A DNA stretch of 64,000 nucleotides from Cordilura impudica. Taxonomy: Eukaryota > Arthropoda > Insecta > Diptera > Scathophagidae. A model generated the notes under the pieces. That model saw only the letters and a list, made by a program, of their open reading frames with translations. It had not been told where the DNA came from and ran no database searches. The translations under genes were made by a program, and so were the position numbers. The stretch spans positions 100,436,585 to 100,500,584 of the forward strand of contig OY821519.1 in assembly GCA_963682025.1 (NCBI GenBank), written 5' to 3'. Positions 11,072-24,419 of this stretch are shown here, in pieces. How positions within the stretch are numbered: the stretch's first letter is position 1; each line of letters begins with the position of its first letter.

Positions 11072-12091
11072 ATGATCCACCCTAATAATAAAATATCTAT
11101 AGGCATTGAGCCTGTGCTTAATAAAATTCTGTCGTTTGTCGCACTGTCTTTCTAGTTGTATTTTAACTTTTTCATAATTTTCATATTTTACATTGTGTTC
11201 TTTCAGAGTAAAACTAACATTTACATCATAATCAGATGTTTACTTCCTAGAAACAATTAATCCCTTTGTTTCGCTTGTCTCTAACTAATGTTAATTTTTC
11301 TCTCCCCCCCCCCCACCCCACATTTTCACTATTCTAATTGACTTAATAAACACTTTGTTGTTTGTTTTTAGGTTCTTTATTGTAACAAGTCGCTGAACTT
11401 TTACCTTTACAAATTTAAATGGATTTTTTTTTTGTTCTGTATTTTCCATGTGTGAAAATTTTCCAAATGTTTAACACTTGAATGTGTTAAGTTTGTCATT
11501 ATAACTACCTACAAGTCATAAATGTTTTGTTTTTATTATGAGAATCTTGTTGTCTTGTTGTGTTATTTAATCTTCATTGCTACATCATGTTAATAACAGT
11601 GTGATCTTTGGGTTAATCCACAGAAAATATGTTTAAGTCTCTTGTTGCTAGCGAGTTATGCGTAGCAACATGCTGTGCTGTTTGTTAAAATGTTGCTGAA
11701 CGTTATAAAATGTTACCAGACATTTTTAATTAACTATAACAAGAGATGGCAGCATCAAAAAGTAGAGATATAGAAAGAGTGGTAGCATAATGTTGAGATA
11801 CTTTTGAGAGAATATATGAAGGGCGATACATTGTTGAATTTGCAAATGAACATTGAATCTTGATGCGTTTTATATTTCACATTTCGTCTTTTTGTTTGAG
11901 GCGGATTGTTGTAATTTAGTTTTCACCAACTTCCCAACTAGCTAGAGTTCTGATACTTTCAGCATTCGCGTCAAGTAGATGACAACACACTACTTAATAA
12001 TTTTTTACACAATTTGATTATTATTTTGCGCGGTTAACCTAAAATATTATTTTTATTTTTATTTATATGTATTTGTATATATATACAAATG

Positions 12092-12143
<52 letters not shown>

Positions 12144-13065
12144 ATAGGTTATTTCTTCAATTATTATTTGTAGAATAAATTTAGGAATATCATAGATGTG
12201 TGGTTATATTCATTAAAACAAAATAATAATTTTAAATTGGAATTAAAGTATACTTTTAGAAGAGGCACCACTAATATTAAATCCAAAACCGTTTTCAGTT
12301 CTTATTAGTCAAATCAACTTCTGTAACGAATTTTTCATTTTACATCGAGCTAAATAAAAATATACTTGTATTTATAACCTTTCTTATGTTAACATATATT
12401 ACTATATTTTCTAGAATACAAATTTCTAAACATTTTATGGGCAGAATGTTTAAAAAATGCAAACCAAACGAAAAAGAAGTAAAAAAGAAAGTCTTTCAAT
12501 TAAGTATTTATTAATTTATAGTTCACTTTTTTATCACTTCCTTAATTAATGGGCTATCTGTATTTAAGATGAAATTATTATATATTGATATTTAGAAAAT
12601 TTATATACGAAAAACCTCGAAAGAATCATTTTCAAAATTGGAGGGTAATGAAAGCTGGCTGAAAGCTGGTACGTCGCGTCGATAAAAGACCGAAAACACT
12701 ATTTTTATTCAAAAGTATTTTTTATAAAGCGTAGTTCTGAGAACATTTAAAGATTTTAATGCCAGTTAAAACCCCATTTGATTTAATAGATTTTACAGTT
12801 TCTGGCATATTTTATGAAACACATTTCAGAATAAAATTTTTTTTATAAGGAAAACCAGCAGACTACATTCAACAAAAAAAAAAAAATTGCTGTTATCGAC
12901 GCCTGGCATAATGTCGATAAAAGCACAATATCAAATTTAATAAAAAGTATGCCAAATAGATTGTTTGATGTAATACGTAATAAAGGTGGTGTTTTATTAT
13001 TAAACTTTGGTTTTGTTTGTTGTTATTCGTTATTTTGCAAATTTCTTTGCTTATGTTTATAGTTA
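11072..13065. other. Spacer with poly-C and long (TA)n/(TATG)n tract
   Basis: A C-rich run lies at about 11303-11326 and a TA-rich microsatellite at about 12060-12140. The short phrase GTCGATAAAAG recurs near 12677 and 12912. No coding region recognised. Confidence 0.5.
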
Positions 13066-13810
13066 CTAGCAGAGCCCAGCCCTTGAAATTCGAGTGCAAA
13101 TTTTAGAAAAATTTATTTTTTCATTCAATTTTAAATACTAGTATGGCCCAGCTCTAGAAATTCGAGTGCAAATTCTAGGAAGTATTATTTTTTCATTCAA
13201 TTTTTGTCTTCCAATGTTTTTTTAATCTATATATATATATATAAAAAGTTTATGAATATTTAAATGAGCCTCTGATGTATAATTTAAATCATTCGCTTTA
13301 ACAAGGTGTATCGAATTATTATAAATATTTAATTTTATTTAATTTAATATATTTTTAAGACAGATTAAACATAAATTTTATCATTCTCAGCTTCTCCTCC
13401 ATACGAACTATAACTATGCCAATTTTCACACTGCTTCGTGCCCGCATATTGCTTAAAAAGGGAACTGATAATTTATAGATTTCTTAAAAACACAGAAGAT
13501 ATTTAACTGGGTTTGTTAATAAATAATTTTATAAGAGCCTAAAGGTATGCTAATCAATTTTAGGCAATTCACAATTCAACACAAATTTAATAAACACACA
13601 CACACAGCATTCTATAGTTTGTATTTGAAGCTTAAATATGTGTTATATGTATGTGTTAACAGCAACTTTAAATGCGTTTTACTACAAACAAAATTTTGCA
13701 AACGGTGAAAATCTGTAAAGATGGTGGACAGCTTAAAAGAAATACCTATATCAAATGGAGTATTTTTTGATCAAAACCGGTCGGTAACTGAAATTTTATA
13801 TTGATTAGTT
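13066..13810 (-). mobile_element. Helitron-like repeat with two stacked 3' ends
   Basis: Minus-strand copy. Two family termini occur 72 bp apart: CTAG at 13066-13069 and CTAG at 13138-13141, each with its own hairpin relative and each flanked by the expected T. The interior, including the TTGTGAATTG and GAAAATCTGTAAA blocks up to about 13700, is diverged and carries extra AT-rich sequence (TA run near 13230-13245). The 5' end is approximate. Confidence 0.7.
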
Positions 13811-14009
13811 GTTGCAAATTTTTTGTTTATGCAACTTCTCTCTAAACTCCCAAACTGTGTAGAATAATAACGGTATTTTACATAGCAACTAATAAAAATA
13901 TGAGCATAATTTTGACTGCGTTTGTACTTATAGTTATTCTCCGGTCTGTATTTAAAATGGCATGGCATTCCACATTACTCGATTACGAAAAAAATTTTAA
14001 AAACATATT

Positions 14010-14915
14010 CACCCCTGTTCCTTAAACCACTATCACAAAAAAAAAAACTCGTAAATGAAAAAATTCTTAAATCTACGAGTTTTTTGCTGTTCTCTAATTT
14101 CAATAAGAATATTTTTTCTCGTTTTAATTCACATAGAAAAGGTTTTGTGAAATCAAAACAAGTGCCCTTTTTTCTACTAAGCAGGTCTTAAGAGATAAAA
14201 AAAACTAATTGATATTTAAACTCTAACATGTTTTTTATTGAACCTTGTCATTATTTTAAAAAATTAGACATTCATTTTATGAAAAAAAAAAAAACGTCTA
14301 CATTTTGCGCTGATTTAAAAAAAAAACTTAATAAGTGGTCGATGTTAATAAAACACACTTTTTGCGATGATGCTGTTCTATAACTATAATAAAAACTTTT
14401 TATTCACACAATCTATTTTCCATTATAATTTTTTTCAATTATAACATAGATTCTTTATGCACTAATTATTGCAAAAAAAGGAATTAAAAAATTTTTTTGA
14501 TCAAATCACATATTTTTTATTTTTTTTGCATATGTTCGAAACAGTAGTGATGCCAGTCAAATCCAATTTATTTGATGATGCCTTACTTTTTAAAAATAGA
14601 AAAGTCATTTTTAATTGAATGAAATTGAAGAACAAAAACAATTAAATGAACAAATAAGTTGTTATTTTAAAAGAAACTTTATACTTTTTCTATAAACTTA
14701 AGAAAAAACATGCACAAAATACTTAAAAGTTTTTTGTGAAACTGAATAAAGAACCATATTGCTTGCACCTCGGTTTCTAGATAACATATGTTCTTAACTC
14801 AAACATATGTTTCCATTAAATAAATAAAAAAAAGTGGTTTCACGAAACCCAAAATTTCAAATTCATGTGATTTTAAATTCACTCTTATTCAAATAACGTT
14901 TCAAGAACAGGGCTG
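14010..14915 (+). mobile_element. MITE family D, copy 1
   Basis: The ends are CACCCCTGTTCC... on the left and ...TTTCAAGAACAGGGCTG on the right, that is imperfect inverted repeats CACCCCTGTTC / CAGCCCTGTTCTTGAAAC. The 3-bp flanks ATT (14007-14009 and 14916-14918) match. About 0.9 kb, no coding capacity. Two more copies at 25563 and 33941 share the whole interior. CAC-type ends with 3-bp duplications recall the CACTA/CMC group; no autonomous partner is present. Confidence 0.85.
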
Positions 14916-14918
14916 ATT

Positions 14919-15581
14919 ATTTATAAAAATTATAAACTTAATAAAGAAACATATTAATTAATTACAAATATTTATTAATTCATATTTAAAGAAGAAAATA
15001 TTTTCAAACATTCAAACACACTCAATAAAAAAATTCAATTCAAAACTCCAAACGTTATGCATAAACCCAGATCTGCAAAATAATCTTAGGTTTTTAAATA
15101 ATACGTGGTTCACATTACTCACATATTCCACAATACTCGAACTTCCTCTATAGAAAGTAGGACCAAATATATAACAAAAAACCCATGTATGTTTTCATGG
15201 AACCTTAAATTCTTTTTGCATTAACGGTCGTTAGCTCATTTTCTTTTAAATTTTCCAAAACATTACAATTGATCTTAGTTGGAGAACATTTTGAAATCGG
15301 AGAACATTTTGAAGTCGCCAGAAAATGTTTCTCATGTTTTTCTTTTTATCAACTTCTGAAGAGCTGAAATACATTCTTCATTCTATAAATTTGCTTATTG
15401 TCTGCTAATCATTCTATGAAAACTGATTCACTGATACCACCTTCAAATATGGCCAACAACAATAAAACCTTTTGCTGGGAATTTTATATTATAAATATAT
15501 TTCGATTTTTCGGGTGCTTTCTGTCTGGAAGACTCAATATAATGTTCTGATTGCCTTCAATGTCAAAGTATTAAGGCTCAT
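14919..15581. other. AT-rich spacer, no recognised feature
   Basis: No family motif found. The phrase GGAGAACATTTTGAA is repeated at about 15280 and 15299. Confidence 0.45.
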
Positions 15582-16362
15582 CATACCACTATGTGGTTTG
15601 GGTATAATTACTTTGTGCTGGTGTTTGTAACTACCAAAAATATTTAACCTATACCTAGATCCTATATTATCTAGGATAATGATTCTGAGTCGATTTAGCG
15701 ATGTCCGTCCATCCGTCCACCGTCCGTCCGTCCGTCTGTTGTCCATGTAAACCTTGTATTCAAACTACAGGTCGCAAATGTAAACATATTTTGATGAAAT
15801 TTGGTATGTAAGTTTCTATCGGCCATAGCACGATCGCTATTGAAATTGGTGAAAATCGGTTCATGTTCAGAGATAGTGCCCATACAAATGACTCTTAAAT
15901 TGCCATAATATAAAAATTATCATACAGATCTCGGTCACATTGGGTTTGTATATATTTATTACATCCATTTATCAGTAGTCCAAAAACAAACCCTATACGA
16001 CAATTCTTAGTCATAGCCCCCATATGAAGCTAATTCCCGATCTTCACTTAAATCTGTCAAAAGAAAATATATTGCACAGATTTTTCTCAAATTTGTTTCG
16101 TATATGTTTTTGCAAAAAATAAGTGACCTTACCAAATATGGTCAGGTTCGGTCCACTTTTCAACCTAGGCCCCATATAAATATAGCATCCGATATGAACT
16201 TTTTCATATCCGAAGGCAAAAGATTAAAAACAATGCCACTCAAATGTTGTTATTGCTTATTTTCTATATCAAATTAGTTGGACCTAAGAGGTGGGGTCTC
16301 TAAACACATGATATAGGGTATTGTATAGTGGGTCTATACCCACTATAATTTTCTTACGTGTG
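15582..16362 (-). mobile_element. GGAC-tract repeat (family B), diverged copy 1
   Basis: It begins with TACCACTATGTGGTTTGGG, carries the degenerate GTCC tract near 15705-15738, and ends with a hairpin (GTGGGTCTATACCCAC) plus ATAATTTTCTTAC. It aligns over its length with the copies at 17254, 23409 and 49630 but is the most diverged full copy. Confidence 0.85.
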
Positions 16363-17253
16363 TTATTCAATGGAAGTGGTGGTTTAAGAACAATTTCTGC
16401 AATATATGATGTTGGGAATAGGGTGCTATACAATGTTGCTGAAATTTTGAATATGGGAAATATTAAGCGTAGCTTTAAACAAAAAAACGTTAGCTTTCGG
16501 TCTAACAGGACGTTTACCTTTCTCAGTATTTAATTTAATTATTCAAATTTAATATCAAGTAGAAATGAGAAAAAATCGGCCAAAATGTTGCCGGAAATCA
16601 GCTCTAGCAATCAGCATAAATTAAAATAGCTGCCTTATTCAGCCTTATTAAAACTTTTAATATTGGTCTTTTTAATATAAAAAAATTAATAAATTCCATC
16701 TTTATTGTCCATAAATAAACTTTGAAATAGAATATTAAAATCTAATATGTAATGCATTTCAATTATTAAGATCCCAACAAAAAAGCAAAGATTTTTTGTA
16801 CAACGATCTTCAATAAGTTATGATCTTCCGCTTCATTTCATTTACTTATACAAATTTCGATAGAAAGTTATTAGAAATAAATTTGAGCTCTGCCAATTAA
16901 TGTGATAATGAACTACTTTTCGAAAGAATGTCTTTTTTGAAATATGAATATTCTAAAAATAATGTCAATAATTAAGAAATTAAAGAAAGAAAATTGAATA
17001 ATAAAAAAAAATAAATAAATAAAACAAATAAACTAAAAAAAAAAATACAAAAATAATGAAGCACAAATTTTGACTTTTACTTTGACTTCTAAACGAACAA
17101 TGAAAGTTCATATCTCACATCTCAAAAGAGTGAATGATAAATTTCTACTAACGTTCATTCTAAATAAGAATTTTTTAATGGCTAATAAGTTATAGATACA
17201 TAAAATGGTCATGGTTTTGTACAGATCATATTTTTCCCCTCAATCTATCCGAA
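16363..17253. other. AT-rich spacer, no recognised feature
   Basis: Homopolymer- and (AAAT)n-rich near 16985-17050. No coding or terminal signal seen. Confidence 0.45.
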
Positions 17254-18038
17254 AACAAGTAAGAAAATTATAGTCGGTCTAGACCGACTATACGATACCC
17301 TATACCATGCGTTTAGAAACCCTATCCCTTAGGCCCAACTAACTGGACATTGAAAATAAGCAAAAACCAAATTTGAGTGGGATTTTTATTAATTTTTTTG
17401 GCTGCAGATATGAAAAAGTTCATATCGGATGCTATATCTATAAAGGGACTAGGTCCAAAAATGGACCGATCCTCATCATGTTTGGTAAAGTCTCTCGTAT
17501 TTTGCAAAAATATATACAAACAAAATTTGAGAAAAATCAGTGCAATATTTTTGTTTTTTAATAGATTTAAGTGAAGATCGGGAAGCAGCTCTATATGGGG
17601 TCAAAGGGATCATTTTTGGACTACTCATTAGTGGATGTAATGAACGCATACAAACCCAATTTGAGTAAGATCTATATGACAATTTGGATCTTATGGCAAT
17701 TTATGTCGATTTCATATGTGTAATTTGTATGGGGGCTAGGTCTGAACATGGACCGATTCTCACCAATTTCAATAGCGTTCATCCCATGGCCGATAAAAGC
17801 TTATATACCAAATTTCATCAAAATATATTCATATTTGCGACCTGCAGTTTGATTACAAGCTTTACATGGACACACAGACGGACGGACGGACGGACGGACG
17901 GACATTGTTAAATCAACTCAGAAAGTGATTCTGATTCGATCGGTATAATTAAAGATGGGTCTAGGTCAAATATTTTTGGTTGTTACAAACAGCAGCACAA
18001 AGTCATTATACCCAAACCACATAGTGGTATAGGGTATA
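17254..18038 (+). mobile_element. GGAC-tract repeat (family B), copy 2
   Basis: Complete copy: ACAAGTAAGAAAATTATAG, then the palindrome AGTCGGTCTAGACCGACT, a ~600-bp body, a (GGAC)n tract at about 17878-17904, and the end CCACATAGTGG plus TATAGGGTATAA. It is directly abutted by a 5'-truncated LINE. The class is uncertain: the palindromic 5' end and hairpin-bearing 3' end suggest a non-autonomous DNA element. Confidence 0.88.
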
Positions 18039-20540
18039 ATGAATAGTAATAGTACATGTGAAAAAAAAAAAACAATAAAAAACGAGACATGGTTCAATGA
18101 AAAAGTTGATGATAAAATGATTGGATTAACCGGATTCAAAATTTTTCGCTGTGATAGGAATACTCGTTGTGGTGGTGTAGCTATTTTTGTTAGAAAAGGC
18201 ATTATGTGTAAATTTCATAGCAAATATAAACCTCATGAAAAGGTTGAACATATATTTGTTGAAGTTTCGTCCCATGGAAAACAATTACTTGTTGGATGTG
18301 TTTATAGACCTAATAAAAGAATAGACCTTGATGTTTTTCAAAATATACTTGAAACTATAACTCTCAATTATGAAGATATTTTAATATGTGGGGATTTTAA
18401 TTCAAACGTTATCAATGAGACTATTTTACTAGACATAATGCAATCAATTGGCCTTTCTCCAACTAACATTACAGTTCCAACTCATTTTACTGCTACAAGT
18501 AACTCGTTATGATCAGCTCTCAGCACCTTGTTTTTCAAAGCACGACTTAATTTTTCTATCATTTGACTTTAAAATGCAAGTGGTGGATGGCGTTGTTACT
18601 TATTATGATTTTAAACAAATGGATCGAAACGCGATGTTATTCGAATTATTGAAAATCTATTGGGACTCCATTTACTACATGCCTTCGGTTGACAATCAGG
18701 TCAGTTTTTTAGAACAAAATTTGGCACATGTGTTCCACAAATCGGTACCTTTAAAAACAACAAAATACAATAACAAAAATAAACCCTGGTTCAATCAACA
18801 GATTAAGGATAAAATCTGTGAAAGGGATAAAGCTTTTAAATGTTGGAAACTGTTTAAAACAGATAATTTATATGACGAATATTCCAAAGCTAGAAAACAA
18901 GTAAATAAAATGATAAAAACTGGTAAATCTGCATACTACTACTCTAGCCTATTTATTTCTGCTGCACACTCTAAAAAAACGTGGAAACTCGTGGAAACGA
19001 GAAATTGGTGTCGGCAAATCTAAGGAAATTGTCAATTCTGACATAAATGTTGATTCGCTTAACGAATCTTTTACAAATATCCCTGACATCCCCATAAACG
19101 ATGGATATTATACCCGCAATACTGATATTAATTCAACTTTATCGGAAAATGCTTCTTGTTTTCAATGCGTAAACCAACTGGAAGTATTTTCCACATGCCA
19201 AGCTGTGAAATCTAATGCTGTTGGTTCTGATAACATACATCCCAGATTCTTAAAGGAAATTATCCCTCAACTGCTACCTCAAATTGCCCATATTTTTAAC
19301 ACTATTATCACAAAAAGTGTATTTCCTCAAAGTTGGAAAAATGCTAAAATTTTACCTATTCCTAAATCAAATAAAGAATATCGCCCCATTGCTATCCTAC
19401 CATACTTGTTTAAAGTGCTTGAAAGGTTATTGCATCAGCAAATTGGAAAACATGTCAAGAATACGGGCCTACTCTCAGACAGACAATCACTCAAGCACTC
19501 ATTGATGTGTCTGAAGATATTCGTGGGTATATTGATAGTAGTAACATTGCATTTCTAGTGCTCTAAGATCATTCGAAGGCATTTGATAAGTTGAATCATG
19601 AAATACTCAGCATGAAGTTAGAACTTTTTTTGGTTTCTCTCCTTCCGCAACTCGTCTTATATCGTCTTATTTAGAAAATCGACAACAATACGTTAACGCC
19701 AATAATAAAATATCAAATGTGCTTCCAGTAAAAAAGGGCGTTCCGCAAGGTACGATTCTTGGAATTATTTTCAATAAAACTCTCACCTGGTCTGATCATA
19801 TAAATGTCGCTTCGGGAAAAACGTATTCAATGCTTCGATCACTGTGGAAAACTCAACATCTTACACCAGTCCATGTACGAGTTCTACTTGCAAAAACCTA
19901 TCTAATTCCAACTTTGTTGTACGGATGCGAACTATTTGCTAGCTGTGATTCTATTAGCTCTAGGAAATTAACAACTACGTTTTATTCTATATTAAGATAC
20001 GTCTACAATTTGAAAAGATCATCCCACATAACACCGTATGCACGAAAACTTTACGGTGTGAATTTTTGCGATCTCTTGAAGATACGATCATTGATACTGA
20101 TGCATAAGATTATATTTACACGTGAGCCTACATATCTTTTTAATCGAATATCCTTTTCTAATTCAAGAAGAAATAATTCTATAATTCAAATAAGACATAA
20201 AAGTTTGGTCTCTGAATGGCAGTTCGATATACACTGCATACGTCTTTGGAACTTGCTACCGCCAACATTACAATATTTAAGCAACGCAGAACATTTTAGG
20301 AAACAAGTTTTCCAATTTTTCAATACCATTTAAATATTGTTTAAACTTTGCTTTGTTTTGAATATATGTATGTATGTAAAATAATTTTTGTTATCTTATT
20401 TTTATACAAATTATAAACTATGTTATATTTTCATTAAATACTTTATCACATTATACCGATCCTGTACTTTAATTATAAGACTCCTAGTCTTGTTATGCAG
20501 GAAACCAAATAAATAAATAAATAACTAAAATAAATAAAAA
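18039..20540 (+). pseudogene. Non-LTR retrotransposon: endonuclease C-part plus reverse transcriptase, core deleted
   Basis: 5'-truncated LINE. Endonuclease remains: TWFNEKV near 18090, RCDRNTRCGGVAIFV near 18150-18195, VYRPNKR near 18300, ICGDFNSN near 18390 and SKHDLI near 18540 (family SDH motif, Asp replaced). A linker with VDSLNESF follows near 19050. The reverse transcriptase starts at GSDNIHPRFLK (19226), then RPIAILP near 19383, DHSKAFDK near 19570, GVPQGTILG near 19740. There the frame jumps straight to LGIIFNKTLTW, so the segment with the YADD box is missing. The thumb/C-terminal part to ...NTI (20333) is open. The 3' tail AAATAAATAAATAAC ends near 20540. At least four frame changes; dead. 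Jockey/CR1-like by look; clade unproven. Confidence 0.9.
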
Positions 20541-22977
20541 CGACATCTATGCAGATCAGTAGTTTAAGTATAGTTTCTACATAATGGTAATCACTTTTTT
20601 AGGTGACAAAATATTTTCAATTGTAACAAAAAAATCTCGAATAGTAATACATCCTAACAATCTCATCAACATGGTTGTTAAACATAGTGAACTTGCAACA
20701 TTTTATCTAATGTTTAGTAACAATGTTTATTAATACTCGTCACTCTCAATCTCTATCTATCTGTCTCTCGCTCTCACCGTTATTGTGTTGCTAAACGTAA
20801 GCTAAAAATGCATATATACAATCAACTAGCGAACAGCAGGCTACTAAACTCACAGAAAATCTTAAATACATATATACATATGTAAAAAAAACTACAAATG
20901 CCGCACAATAAATATTAAAGCGGTCGCTAGCTAGGTAGGTAGATAGATGTTAAAAGCAAATCCAACATAATATAAAACACAACAAAAATGTATCTGCTCA
21001 TTGTATAGATACTTTAGTAACACGCGAACTCTTCACATGGAACGTTCACAACAACGAAGAAAATAAATGCGGGCGACGCGCGTACGTTACAAATTTATAA
21101 AATTTTTTTGTTTAATTAAATCTATAAGATTTTTGAATTAAATTCAAAGTTTTTTTTACAACAAACTAAATGGTGCATTTAAAAAAAGTTGTTAATAAAT
21201 CATACAAAAGTTTTTAAATATAAAAATCTAGAAACAAATATTTTGAATAAAAAAAAGAAAATTTCTAAAAAAAAGCCTTTTACAAGAATTTTAAATTAAT
21301 ATTAAAAAATAATACTAAATAAAAAGTTTATACCAAATCTAAAATATTTTAAATTTCAAGCTTAAAAATTTTATACAAAAATATTATAAAAATTTTGTGT
21401 CTTTTTTTTACCAAATTTAACAAATAATAAAAGAACCGACCACCACTAAACAAAAAGAATTTAAGATTCATTATAAAACAAGGTCTGCTCAATGTGTTTT
21501 TGCAAAATATCATAAAAATAAAACAGAAACAGAAACTACACAGAATTCAGGAAATCGTACTTCAATCCTCATAAAAACATCTACAAATAACAATATCAAA
21601 AGAACAAGAAGAAGCTTTTATTTCATATTTTTTTTTTAAATTCTTCCTTCTTCAACCTTCATCGGGTATTTCTTAACTGTGCGTTTTGTTTCGTTTCTTT
21701 AGTGTATGAGAATTTTATTATTTTTTTTTTGTCGAGTTTTTGTTTGTGCGATATATTCTGCTTCTTCGTTAAAAAGAATTCATTACTCCGTTTTATTGTT
21801 TTGTTTCTGCGTTTCCTTATTTATGCTCGAAATCACCACCACCATTTTCATCTTTTCAACGAAAAATCGCATGATCAACAGCAAAAAGAGATCGACCTCT
21901 CAGGCATTCGTTCAAACACGAGCAACCACAATCACATGTGTCTCTAGAGAAGAAATACATATATTGTTTGTACTCGATGTAAGTGAAGCATCCGCTTTTG
22001 CAGGATTTATGATTTCCAAAGAAACCTAGAGGAAAAAAACATCAAACGGCGAAAAGTGCAAATACACTTTAACATAAACAACAACAAAAACAATAAAGAC
22101 AACTGTATAGAACTGTATTTATTTGTTGTTGTGATTTATCATAAACATTTTATTCTCTGTGCGTTTTTTGTTTCTTCAGTTGTTTTTGTGTTCAAATGAC
22201 ATTTGTTCGTTTTGTATCAAATGTTTGTGTTGTTGGATTAACTGTAATAAAACTCACTATTAAATCATTATAACGGTACTTTTTTTTACAACTACAAGCA
22301 TAAATATAGGAATAATTCAACTAATTGTCCTAATATATTAAAAAGGTGAGTTTTGCTTCCTTTTATTAAAAATTTAAAGTATTGTAATAAATTTATTAGG
22401 AATAAGTTTCGTGTAAAGAATTAAGCAAATATAATAAATTGTAAAATTAGAAAGTTTTAAAGTTATACGTCATGGAGGTAGAAATTTTTAATTGAATTTA
22501 AGTTTTTGTATTTTTATCGGAATTGTTGTCTGTTGTCAAACAAACACATGTAATTTAAATGTAATTTTTACAATACAAAAATTATCATTTCTATATTTTT
22601 TACGAAATTGTTCTGTTTGGTTCAAAAATTTTAAATTTAAAAATCTTTTGAGTTGTGGAATAAATTTCTGTAAAAATTTTACCGAACAACAATATAACCT
22701 TTAAAAATGTTCAACCTTTAATAATGTTTCTGATCACAAAAAAAAAAATAAATAAAAAAAATCTTGAGTTTTTGTACCAATTTTGAGTAGGGAATTAAAA
22801 CAAAAACTTATTTGGAAAATCTTTAAAAGATTAACGAAAGATTAACTTTATAATGTTTTTATATATCTTTTGAATATGAAAAAAATCTAGAAATTCGGAT
22901 TTTAACTAAAAGTTAGTTGGTCAATTCTATAGAAAGATAGAAAAATTTAAAGTAATACCTACATATATAAATTAGAA
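20541..22977. other. Apparently unique DNA; possible regulatory or 5' UTR sequence
   Basis: No mobile-element signature was seen. Around 20745-20785 there is a CT-rich TCTCTATCTATCTGTCTCTC tract, a CpG-bearing GCGGGCGACGCGCGTACG patch near 21070, a 107-codon ATG frame at 21706-22029 (hydrophobic start, then STK-rich, no family recognised), and a good splice-donor string AAAAAG|GTGAGT near 22346. Such features fit an untranslated first exon of a fly gene, but nothing here proves transcription. Confidence 0.25.
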
Positions 22978-23160
22978 TTAGATTTAACGATGTCCGTCCT
23001 TCTGTCTATGTATGCATGTGATCCTCGTAATCAAACTACAGTTCCCAAATATATAAAAAATTTTAATAAAATTTGATTTAGAAGCTTCTGTTGGGCATAT
23101 CATGTTCGCTATTGATCAATTGATCGGTGTATGTTTAGACCTGCACAATTTTTTTTATAC
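22978..23160 (-). repeat. Family B fragment
   Basis: Matches the GTCC-tract side of family B (ACGATGTCCGTCC near 22987, then TAATCAAACTACAG and a degenerate body). Truncated on both sides. Confidence 0.7.
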
Positions 23161-23408
23161 AAATAGTATAGTAAGCGAAATTAATTTTAATAATTTTAAT
23201 ATAGTATTTGTGAGTTATTGACTATAATGAAATAAATTGATTTATTTTTTTCTATTACCAAATTATTTATTCATAAATAAAAATAACAATAAGAACTTAA
23301 ACATATCCAATTAAACACAAAAACAAAATTTTTAACAAAATATTTTGAAAGTAATGCGAAATTTACTTTACTCACTAACAAACGTACTTTTAAATAAAAA
23401 TAAGAAAA

Positions 23409-24182
23409 AACAAGTAAGAAAATTATAGTCGGTCTAGACCGACTATATGATACCCTATACCATGCGTTTAGAGACCCTATCTCATAGGCCCAACTAACTG
23501 GACATAGAAAATAAGCATAAACCAAATTTGAGTGGGATTTTTATTAATTTTTTTTGGCTGTAGATATGAAAAAGTTCATATCGGATGCCGTATCTACATA
23601 TATGGGGACTACACCCAAAAATGGACCGATCTTGACCATGTTTGGTAAAGTCTCTTGTATTTTGCAAAAATATATACAAACAAAATTTGAGAAGAATCAG
23701 TGCAATATTTTTGTTTTTTGATAGATTTAAGTGAAGATCGGGAAGCAGCTCTATGTGGGGCATATAGGGCCCATAGGGATAATTTTTGGACTACTCATTA
23801 ATGGATGTAATAAACACATACAAACCCAATTTGAGTAAGATCTATATGATAATTTGGATCTTATGGCAATTTATGTCGATTTCATAGGGGTCATTTGTAT
23901 GGGGGCTAGGTCTGAACATGGACCGATTCTCACCAATTTCAATAGCGTTCATCCTATGGCTGATAAAAGCTTATATACCAATTTCCATCAAAATGTATTC
24001 ATATTTGCGACCTGCAGTTTAATTACAAGGTTTACATGGACACACAGACGGACGGACGGACGGACGGACATCTTTAAATCGAATCAGTTAGTGGTTCTGA
24101 TTCGATCGGTATAATAAAAGATGGGTCTAGGTCAAATATTTTTGGTAGTTACAAACAGCAGCACAAAGTCATTATACCCAAA
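23409..24182 (+). mobile_element. GGAC-tract repeat (family B), copy 3, lacking its extreme 3' end
   Basis: Close match to copy 2 from AACAAGTAAG and the AGTCGGTCTAGACCGACT palindrome through the (GGAC)n tract at about 24047-24070. It stops at ATTATACCCA, before the CCACATAGTGG hairpin. Confidence 0.88.
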
Positions 24183-24419
24183 TAAAATATTAGAAAATAA
24201 GGGCGCCAAAGTAAAAAAAAAATAATTTTGAATATTTTGGGCTTATTAAAAGTATAAACACACACATATAATAATTTAAAATCGGCTCAAAATGGATTTA
24301 GTTAAAAAAAAAAAATTTTTGTGTTGAAAAAAAAAACCTTTTTTTTTTTACAGATAGCTTCAGTTTTTGAGGGTGTGTTCAAAATTCGGAAAATTGAAAA
24401 GTGATTTATTAAACATGGC

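Noticed and set aside
12060..12140. Possible origin or regulatory element at the TA-rich tract
   Set aside because: A plain microsatellite; nothing supports a function.
17684..17911. Open frame recurring in three family B copies (also near 23854 and on minus near 49758)
   Set aside because: It recurs because the repeat recurs; it lacks protein-family motifs and crosses the GGAC tract. Treated as non-coding repeat.
21706..22029. 107-codon ATG frame with hydrophobic start
   Set aside because: No recognised family, no clear continuation; kept only as part of the unique-region note.
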